Positions 57,905-64,000 of a stretch of 64,000 nucleotides of DNA are shown in pieces. Position 1 is the first letter of the stretch; each line of letters opens with the position of its first letter. The notes under the pieces are model-generated. The model was not told the DNA's origin and searched no databases. It saw nothing but the letters and a program-made list of their open reading frames with translations. Source of the DNA: Tardiphaga sp. P9-11 (GTDB taxonomy: Bacteria; Pseudomonadota; Alphaproteobacteria; Rhizobiales; Xanthobacteraceae); assembly GCF_008329525.1 (NCBI RefSeq), contig NZ_NPKQ01000001.1:868001-932000 (forward strand). The letters are read 5' to 3'. A program made the position numbers and the translations under genes.

Positions 57905-60751
57905 TTACGCATACCGCCCGTGGCAGTGCTTGAACTTCTTGCCGGAGCCGCAGGGGCAGTCCTCGTTGCGGCCGACCTTGCCCCAGGTGTCCTGGTTGTT
58001 CGGATCGCGGGCGACGGCCGGCTGCTGCTGGCCCATCGGGGTGAGCGCTGCATTGGCGAAGGCCATCTCGTCTTCGCCGGTGTTGTAGTCGAGCTTGTGG
58101 GCTTCCATGACAGGCAGTTCGGGTTGCACGTCCGGAGGCACGATTTCGACGCGCATCAATTGCGCGGTGACGGCTTCGCGCAGATTGGAGATCATGGCCT
58201 CGAACAGGTTGAAGGCTTCCGCCTTGTACTCCTGCAGCGGATCGCGCTGGCCGTAACCGCGCAGGCCGATGACCTGACGCAGGTGATCCAGCATCACCAG
58301 ATGCTCGCGCCACAGATGGTCGAGCGTCTGCAAGAGGATCGTCTTCTCGACATAACGCATCACGTCGGGGCCCCACTGGGCGACCTTCGCAGCCATGTGT
58401 TCGTCGGCCTTCTGCTCGATGCGGTTGAGCAGTTCCTCGTCGGCGATGCCTTCTTCCTTGGCCCATTCGTCGACCGGAAGATCGAGATCGAGCACGCGCT
58501 TGAGCTCTTCCTTCAGGCCGGCCACGTCCCACTGCTCGGCATACTGGTTTTCCGGCACGTGTTTGGTGACGAGGTCCTCGACGAAAGCGCGGCGCATGTC
58601 GTTGACGGTCTCGGCGACGCTGTCGTTCTGCATCAGATCGACGCGCTGCTCGAAGATCACCTTGCGCTGATCGTTCTGCACGTCGTCATATTTGAGCAGG
58701 TTCTTGCGGATGTCGAAGTTGCGCGCTTCGACCTTCTGCTGGGCCTTCTCAAGTGCCTTGTTGATCCACGGATGGATGATGGCCTCGCCTTCCTTGAGGC
58801 CAAGCCGCGTCAGCATCGTATCGAGACGATCCGAACCGAAAATGCGCATCAGGTCGTCTTCCAGCGATAGGAAGAACTTGGAGCGGCCGGGATCGCCCTG
58901 ACGACCGGAGCGGCCGCGGAGCTGGTTATCGATGCGGCGTGACTCATGGCGCTCGGAGCCCATGATGTAGAGGCCGCCGGGCTTCTCGACGGTCTTGGCC
59001 GGCTTGTTGCCCTTGGCGGGCTCGATCTCGACCACTTCCTTGGCGTTCAGCACGATCTCGCGGAACTTCTCGATCTCGGCCTTGATCTCGGCGATCTTGG
59101 CGGCCTTCTCGGCCTCGTCGGCGATGTCGGCGGTCTCGATCTGCGCGCGCATCTCCAGCGAGCCGCCGAGTTTGATGTCGGTGCCGCGGCCGGCCATGTT
59201 CGTGGCGATGGTGATGGCGCCGGGGACGCCGGCTTCGGCGACGATATAGGCTTCCTGCTCGTGGAAGCGCGCATTCAGCACCGCGAACAGTTTCGCTGGC
59301 TTGCCGGAACGCGCAGCCGCGTAGAGCTTGTCCATCGCCTTCGGGTTGGTGAAGTCGATCAGCTTGTAGCCGTGCTTCAGGAGATACTCGCCGAGCACTT
59401 CGGACTTCTCGATCGACGCCGTGCCGACCAGTACCGGCTGCATCCGCGCATTGGCGCGCTCGACCTCGGCCATGATGGCCGCATGCTTCTCGTCCTGGGT
59501 GCGATAGACCTCGTCGTCCTCGTCGAGGCGGCCGATACCGACATTGGTCGGCACTTCGACGACTTCGAGCTTGTAGATGTCGAACAGTTCGTCCGCTTCG
59601 GTCAACGCCGTGCCGGTCATGCCGGCCAGCTTCTTGTACATGCGGAAGTAGTTCTGGAACGTGATCGAGGCCAGCGTCTGGTTTTCCGGCTGGACCGTCA
59701 CATGTTCCTTGGCTTCCAGCGCCTGGTGCAGGCCTTCCGAATAACGGCGGCCCTGCATCATGCGGCCAGTGAACTCGTCGATAATGATCACTTCGTCGTC
59801 GCGGACGATGTAGTCCTTGTCGCGGGTGAACAGCGAGTGGGCGCGCAGCGCCTGATTGATGTGATGCACGACGGAGACGTTCTCGACGTCGTATAGCGTC
59901 TCGCCCTTGAGCTGGCCGGCGTCGCGCAGCAGGGTTTCGATCTTCTCCATGCCAGCTTCGGTCAGCGTCACGGTGCGCTGCTTCTCATCGACCTCGAAGT
60001 CGGTGATCTTTTCGAGCTTCGGCAGGAAGGTGTCGATGGTGTTGTAGAATTCCGAGCGGTCGTCGAGCGGCCCGGAAATGATCAGCGGCGTACGCGCTTC
60101 GTCGATCAGGATCGAGTCGACTTCGTCGACGATGGCATAGAAGTGCTTGCGCTGGACCATGTCCTCCAGCCGGTACTTCATGTTGTCGCGCAGATAATCG
60201 AAGCCGTATTCGTTGTTGGTGCCATAGGTGATGTCGCAGGCGTAGGCCGCCTGGCGCTCGGCATCGTCAAGGCCGTGCACGATCACGCCGGTGGTGAGGC
60301 CCAGGAACGAGTAGATCTGACCCATCCAGCCGCTATCGCGCTTGGCGAGGTAATCGTTGACGGTGACGACATGCACGCCCTGGCCGGCCAGCGCGTTGAG
60401 ATAGACGGCGAGGGTGGCAACCAGCGTCTTACCTTCGCCGGTCTTCATCTCGGCGATGTCGCCCTCATGCAGCACCATGCCGCCGATCAGCTGGACGTCG
60501 AAGTGACGCTGACCGAGGGTGCGCTTGGCGGCTTCGCGGACGGTGGCAAAAGCGGGAACCAGCAGGTCGTCGAGGCTCTTGCCTGCGGCAATCTGTTCCT
60601 TGAACTCGGTGGTGCGCGCTTTAAGCGCATCGTCGGACAGCGCCGAGACTTCCGGCTCCAGCGCGTTGATCGCGGCGACGCGCGATTGATATCCCTTGAC
60701 GCGGCGGTCGTTGGCAGAGCCGAAGAACTTGCGGGCGAGCGCGCCGATCAT
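57905..60751 (-). CDS. secA: Preprotein translocase ATPase SecA
   Basis: 948 residues from ATG 60751 (AGGA 9 nt upstream; a GTG lies 3 nt earlier). DEAD-motor motifs: [20 protein letters not shown] with Walker A, the [16 protein letters not shown] Walker B region, and [14 protein letters not shown] of nucleotide-binding domain 2. The [19 protein letters not shown] segment is the Arg finger region. The C-terminal zinc tail [14 protein letters not shown] completes the protein and binds SecB and lipids. SecA pushes unfolded preproteins through SecYEG. It is monocistronic, divergent from the parvulin gene. Confidence 0.98.
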   Translation of the reverse strand: MIGALARKFFGSANDRRVKGYQSRVAAINALEPEVSALSDDALKARTTEFKEQIAAGKSLDDLLVPAFATVREAAKRTLGQRHFDVQLIGGMVLHEGDIAEMKTGEGKTLVATLAVYLNALAGQGVHVVTVNDYLAKRDSGWMGQIYSFLGLTTGVIVHGLDDAERQAAYACDITYGTNNEYGFDYLRDNMKYRLEDMVQRKHFYAIVDEVDSILIDEARTPLIISGPLDDRSEFYNTIDTFLPKLEKITDFEVDEKQRTVTLTEAGMEKIETLLRDAGQLKGETLYDVENVSVVHHINQALRAHSLFTRDKDYIVRDDEVIIIDEFTGRMMQGRRYSEGLHQALEAKEHVTVQPENQTLASITFQNYFRMYKKLAGMTGTALTEADELFDIYKLEVVEVPTNVGIGRLDEDDEVYRTQDEKHAAIMAEVERANARMQPVLVGTASIEKSEVLGEYLLKHGYKLIDFTNPKAMDKLYAAARSGKPAKLFAVLNARFHEQEAYIVAEAGVPGAITIATNMAGRGTDIKLGGSLEMRAQIETADIADEAEKAAKIAEIKAEIEKFREIVLNAKEVVEIEPAKGNKPAKTVEKPGGLYIMGSERHESRRIDNQLRGRSGRQGDPGRSKFFLSLEDDLMRIFGSDRLDTMLTRLGLKEGEAIIHPWINKALEKAQQKVEARNFDIRKNLLKYDDVQNDQRKVIFEQRVDLMQNDSVAETVNDMRRAFVEDLVTKHVPENQYAEQWDVAGLKEELKRVLDLDLPVDEWAKEEGIADEELLNRIEQKADEHMAAKVAQWGPDVMRYVEKTILLQTLDHLWREHLVMLDHLRQVIGLRGYGQRDPLQEYKAEAFNLFEAMISNLREAVTAQLMRVEIVPPDVQPELPVMEAHKLDYNTGEDEMAFANAALTPMGQQQPAVARDPNNQDTWGKVGRNEDCPCGSGKKFKHCHGRYA

Positions 60752-61146
60752 CACGAAATCCTGTCTTTAGCAGTACGACCCGGAGGCCGTGGAAAGCAGT
60801 GCGGCCCGAGGGCCGTGGAATGGTGCAGCGGATCGCCCAGCTTCGTCATATCCAAAGTCTGTGGCGGATTGCCGTCTGGACCCCAATGGGGAGAGCCAAA
60901 AAAGCAAGACCCCGGGAGATGAGTGAGAGCAGGGCAATCAGGGGTTCAATGACCACGGCGCGGCCGAAATCGCGCCTTCGCCACCGGCCCGGTCGGGGAG
61001 AGATATGGCCCGTGTGGGGGGTTGTCAACGGCGCGAACCTGTCAAGGATTTCATCATTTTGACAGAGTTTTCGCGTTGCCAAGACGGTACGTTTGGGAGA
61101 GTGTCCGCCGTCCCCAACAGGCTCTTATCCGAGATAAGGATTTTCC
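60752..61146. other. 395-nt divergent intergenic region between secA and the parvulin gene
   Basis: This region is the shared upstream sequence of secA (minus) and the parvulin isomerase (plus). It holds the AAGGA ribosome binding site for the parvulin gene at 61136-61140. No terminator, RNA gene or reading frame with a ribosome binding site is evident. The TTTGACAG string at 61058-61065 is a possible -35 element for the parvulin gene, with no clear -10 partner. Confidence 0.45.
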
Positions 61147-62094
61147 ATGACCTTCGTATCGCCCGCTCTTAAGCCGGGCCTGCGCCCGGGCCGCACTCTG
61201 GCTGCCCTGACCGGCGCCGTTGCGGTGGCCTTCCTCACCAGTTTCCCGGTTTACGCGCAGGACGCCAATCCGGTCCTCGCCAAGGTCAACGGCCAGGAAA
61301 TCCGCCAGAGTGACGTCACCATTGCCGAGGAAGAGCTCGGCCCGAGCCTCGCCCAGATGGATCCGGCGACACGCAAGGACAACGTGTTGTCGTTCCTGAT
61401 CGACATGAAGATCGTCGCCAAGGCCGCCGAGGACAAGAAGATCGCCGACCGCGACGACTTCAAATCCAAGCTGGCCTTCGCCCGTAACCGCCTGCTCATG
61501 GACAACCTGCTGGCCGTCGAGGGCAAGGAAGCCATGACCGACGACAACATGAAGAAGGTCTATGAGGACGCGGCCAAACAGATCACCGGCGAAGCTGAAG
61601 TCCATGCCCGCCACATTCTGGTGGAGACCGAAGCCGAGGCCAAGACGGTCGCAGACGAGCTGAAGAAGGGCGCCGATTTCGCCGAGCTCGCCAAGAAGAA
61701 GTCGAAGGATCCGGGCGCGGCCGATGGCGGCGATCTCGGTTTCTTCACCAAGGACCAAATGGTGCCGGAATTCTCGGCGGTCGCTTTCACGCTGGAGCCG
61801 GGCAAGATCTCGGATCCCGTGAAGTCGCAGTTCGGCTGGCACATCATCAAGGTCGAGGAAAAGCGCAACCGCAAGGCGCCGGAATTCGATCAGGTGAAGC
61901 CGCAGATCGAGCAGTATGTGGTGCGCAAGGCGCAGGCCGACTACGTCACCAAGTTGCGTGAAGGCGCCAAGGTCGAGCGCATGGACCAGGCTGCTGCGAC
62001 GCCTGCCAAGCCTGCTGATGCTGCGGCACCTGCACCTGCCACCAAGGACGCGCCGAAGCCGGCCGACAGCAAGATGGCCCCGGCCAAGAAGTAA
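61147..62094 (+). CDS. Secreted parvulin-type peptidylprolyl isomerase (SurA/PrsA-like)
   Basis: 315 residues. A signal peptide with a long basic n-region (KPGLRPGRTLAALTGAVAVA, cleavage after VYAQ near residue 37) is followed by a SurA_N-type chaperone domain (NPVLAKVNGQEIRQSDVTIA). A parvulin domain follows at about residues 150-245 (EVHARHILVETEAEAKTVAD, GADFAELAKKKSKDPGAADG, GDLGFFTKDQMVPEF, SQFGWHIIKVEEKR). The C-terminal 40 residues are Ala/Pro/Lys-rich. It assists folding of exported outer-membrane proteins in the periplasm, a natural neighbour for secA. A strong terminator follows. Confidence 0.93.
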   Translation: MTFVSPALKPGLRPGRTLAALTGAVAVAFLTSFPVYAQDANPVLAKVNGQEIRQSDVTIAEEELGPSLAQMDPATRKDNVLSFLIDMKIVAKAAEDKKIADRDDFKSKLAFARNRLLMDNLLAVEGKEAMTDDNMKKVYEDAAKQITGEAEVHARHILVETEAEAKTVADELKKGADFAELAKKKSKDPGAADGGDLGFFTKDQMVPEFSAVAFTLEPGKISDPVKSQFGWHIIKVEEKRNRKAPEFDQVKPQIEQYVVRKAQADYVTKLREGAKVERMDQAAATPAKPADAAAPAPATKDAPKPADSKMAPAKK

Positions 62095-62110
62095 GTTCGG
62101 GAATTGAGAA

Positions 62111-62141
62111 GCCCGCCCTCTTTCGAGAGGGCGGGCTTTTT
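62111..62141 (+). terminator. Rho-independent terminator of the parvulin gene
   Basis: GCCCGCCCTC at 62111-62120 pairs with GAGGGCGGGC at 62127-62136 around TTTCGA, followed by five Ts. It starts 17 nt after the parvulin stop. Confidence 0.93.
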
Positions 62142-62188
62142 GCTGCCTGCGCGCGGTTTCAGGTCTGTGTCTCGGCGACACGCTGCCG

Positions 62189-62986
62189 CTACGTCACGTG
62201 GTAGCGCGGCGCCGGCTTCGAATGGCCAAACTTGGCGGAGAGGGCGCGGCGATCGGCCTCAAATCTGGTCCAGTCGTCGCCATCCTGCAGACCCGGAATG
62301 GTGACGCGTTCGCCCTGATCGAGACCGGCCAGCGCCGCATCCACCATGTCGTTCACATGCATGACGATGGCCTGATCCATATTCTGGTGCGGGAAGCCCG
62401 CGATATCCCAGAACTCCGTGGCCGTTGCACCCGGCAACACCGCCTGTACGCGGACTCCCTTGTCGGCCAGTTCATGCACCAGCGAATGGCTGAAACTGAG
62501 CACATAAGCCTTGCTCGCTCCGTAGACGCCATTGAGCACCTCCGCGGCAATGCCGACGATCGAGGAGATGTTGATGATCGTGCCTGTGTTGCGCGCAACG
62601 AAGCCGGGTACCGCGGCATAGGTCAGCCGTGTCAGCGCGGTGACGTTCAGCGTGATCATGTCTTCCATTTTGTCGACATCGGCATTGAGCAACGGTGCCA
62701 CCGCGCCGACGCCGGCATTGTTCACCAGCATTGTGATGCTCGCATCGTCGCGCAGTACAGCTTCGATCCTGGCAAGATCGGCCTTGTCGCCGAGATCGGC
62801 GGCCAGCGTGCGGATCGATCGTCCCGTCTCGCTGGTCAGCCGTTTGGCGAGTGCCGCGAGCTTGTCCTGATTGCGTGCCACCAGAATGAGATCATAGCCG
62901 CGCTTGGCCAGGCGGTCCGCATAGACGGCGCCAATGCCCGTCGAAGCGCCCGTAATCAGTCCCGTACCCTGATGTGAAACAGTCAT
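62189..62986 (-). CDS. Short-chain dehydrogenase/reductase (SDR)
   Basis: 265 residues from ATG 62986, preceded by AGGAGAACGACA; the frame stays open to 63058 but without a better site. Classical SDR motifs: GLITGASTGIGAVYADRLA for NAD(P), ADLGDKADL, LVNNAGVGAVA, the catalytic Ser in INISSIVG, and YGASKAYV (Y-x-x-x-K). LPGATATEFWD follows the active site. The VARNQDK after beta2 favours NADP. It is divergent from the GlxA-like regulator with a 122-nt gap, so that regulator may control it. Substrate unknown. Confidence 0.88.
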   Translation of the reverse strand: MTVSHQGTGLITGASTGIGAVYADRLAKRGYDLILVARNQDKLAALAKRLTSETGRSIRTLAADLGDKADLARIEAVLRDDASITMLVNNAGVGAVAPLLNADVDKMEDMITLNVTALTRLTYAAVPGFVARNTGTIINISSIVGIAAEVLNGVYGASKAYVLSFSHSLVHELADKGVRVQAVLPGATATEFWDIAGFPHQNMDQAIVMHVNDMVDAALAGLDQGERVTIPGLQDGDDWTRFEADRRALSAKFGHSKPAPRYHVT

Positions 62987-63108
62987 TGTCGTTCTCCTGA
63001 ATGCTCTCGGCCGTCGCAGCCGTGTCAGGAAACCTAGTCTTGCGCGTTCGCGTCTCAAATGTCATATAAACGACGTTTTAGGACGTATTGTCCCGCGGGA
63101 GTGTGCAT

Positions 63109-64000
63109 ATGCAGCGCATCGGCCTTGTTGTTTCCCCGGGGTGCTCGCCCATCAGCCTTGCGGCGATGTCGGTCTTTGAGCTGGCCAATATGCTGACCGA
63201 TCCACCCACCTACGATCTACATGTGTTGTCGGAGCGGGGCGGTCAGGTCGGCACCTCGCTGGGCATGAGTTTGACCACCGAACCGTTCAATGCGGCTGAT
63301 GCCTATGACACGCTGATCATTGCCGGCGGTCTGACGGTCGAATCCGCGACGCCGGGCCTGATCGATTTCGTGCGACAGGCGCCCAAACATGCGCGGCGTG
63401 TTGCGTCTATCTGTATCGGCGCCTTCGTGCTCGCCGAAGCCGGCATTCTCGATCAACGGCGCGCGACCACGCACTGGTTCTATGCGCGCGACATGCAGAA
63501 GCAATTTCCGAAAGTGAAGGTGGATGAAGACCGCATCTTCGTGAATGACGGTCCGGTCTGGACCTCGGCCGGCATGACCGCGGGCATCGATCTCGCACTG
63601 GCGATGGTCGAGGCCGATCTCGGCGAGGACGTCGTACGCAACATCGCGAAAAAGATGGTCGTGTATCACCGCCGCGCCGGCGGCCAGTCGCAGTTTTCCG
63701 CGCTGCTGGAGTTGGCGCCGAAGTCGGACCGTATCCAGAAGGCGCTCGCTTTCGCGCAGGACAACCTGCAGAAGCCGCTGACGGTGAATGATCTCGCCGA
63801 TGCCGCCAGTCTCAGCCCGCGCCAGTTCAGCCGCGCCTTTCATGCCGAGACCGGGCAGTCACCTGCAAAGGCCATCGAACATCTGCGACTGGAGGCCGCG
63901 CGGTTGATGATGGAGCAGAGCCGGCATCCCATCGACACCGTCGCGCAACTGACGGGGTTTGCCGATCGTGACCGCATGCGCCGCGCGTTTCTGCGCGCTT
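63109..64000 (+). CDS. GlxA/AraC family transcriptional regulator with DJ-1/PfpI domain (C-terminus cut by window)
   Basis: The frame opens at ATG 63109 and runs through the end; 297 residues are visible. Residues 1-165 are a DJ-1/PfpI (class I glutamine amidotransferase-like) domain: RIGLVVSPGCSPISLAAMSV, YDTLIIAGGLTVE and the nucleophile-elbow-like SICIGAFVLAEAG with Cys. Then come TTHWFYARDM and SAGMTAGIDLALAMVEADL. The C-terminal AraC double HTH begins near residue 205 (LTVNDLADAASLSPRQFSRA, then HPIDTVAQLTGFADRDRMRR). Such regulators activate catabolic or stress genes. It is divergent from the SDR gene, a probable target. Confidence 0.9.
   Translation, partial: MQRIGLVVSPGCSPISLAAMSVFELANMLTDPPTYDLHVLSERGGQVGTSLGMSLTTEPFNAADAYDTLIIAGGLTVESATPGLIDFVRQAPKHARRVASICIGAFVLAEAGILDQRRATTHWFYARDMQKQFPKVKVDEDRIFVNDGPVWTSAGMTAGIDLALAMVEADLGEDVVRNIAKKMVVYHRRAGGQSQFSALLELAPKSDRIQKALAFAQDNLQKPLTVNDLADAASLSPRQFSRAFHAETGQSPAKAIEHLRLEAARLMMEQSRHPIDTVAQLTGFADRDRMRRAFLRA

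Noticed and set aside
1-64000. CRISPR arrays, prophage, insertion sequences, tRNA or rRNA genes
   Set aside because: I looked for regularly spaced repeats, transposase or integrase motifs and tRNA cloverleaf ends with TTCRA loops. None was convincing.

Overview
The window is high-GC alphaproteobacterial chromosome, most consistent with the Bradyrhizobium/Rhodopseudomonas/Tardiphaga/Afipia group (Nitrobacteraceae). Pointers are FixK-box-controlled fixNOQP and fixGH-S cytochrome cbb3 genes, a Porin_2-type outer-membrane porin, an fdsGBA-fdhD-fdsD formate dehydrogenase operon, a CtrA-type site, many branched-chain-amino-acid-type (Liv) transport genes, and GC-rich palindromic intergenic repeats. 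The genus cannot be settled from the sequence alone. I saw no rRNA, tRNA, CRISPR array, phage or transposase.

Layout. 1-5.9 kb: edge of an NMT1-type binding protein, a GNAT acetyltransferase, a sugar-acid dehydrogenase pair (LtnD-like and DenD), a NUDIX hydrolase, a soluble chemoreceptor-like protein with reversed domain order and a CtrA-type site upstream, and three small unknown genes. 6-16.4 kb: htpG, a lone Liv-type binding protein, an AttEFGH-like ABC exporter with a lipocalin-like secreted partner, an MFS transporter and an ATP-grasp enzyme. 16.4-23 kb: respiratory island with a FixK-like regulator, fixNOQP, fixG, fixH and fixS. Three TTGA-N6-TCAA boxes precede the regulator, fixN and fixG. 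The copper ATPase gene fixI, normally between fixH and fixS, is absent.

23.2-41.8 kb: a probable catabolic locus. It encodes a GMC oxidoreductase, an M20 hydrolase, a fumarate-reductase-like flavoprotein with a one-cluster 2Fe-2S partner, a MarR regulator facing a metal-dependent amidohydrolase across a perfect palindrome, a three-subunit molybdenum hydroxylase whose small subunit is fused to a CoxG domain, a complete Liv-type importer, an orphan Rieske ferredoxin, an alpha/beta-hydrolase-fold protein that has lost its nucleophile and histidine, and a second MarR regulator. The likely logic is import of an unidentified N-containing or aromatic compound, hydroxylation by the Mo enzyme, hydrolytic opening and flavin-dependent oxidation. 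No single gene fixes the substrate. This is the best candidate here for an undescribed system.

42-64 kb: porin, TPR/GT41 O-GlcNAc-transferase-like protein, a LysR regulator and the NAD-dependent formate dehydrogenase operon, BolA-like and DnaJ-domain proteins, a YafK-type L,D-transpeptidase lipoprotein, MgtC/SapB membrane protein, SecA, a secreted parvulin isomerase, a short-chain dehydrogenase and the edge of a GlxA-type AraC regulator. Positions and reading frames were read directly; family names come from motif recognition without database searches.
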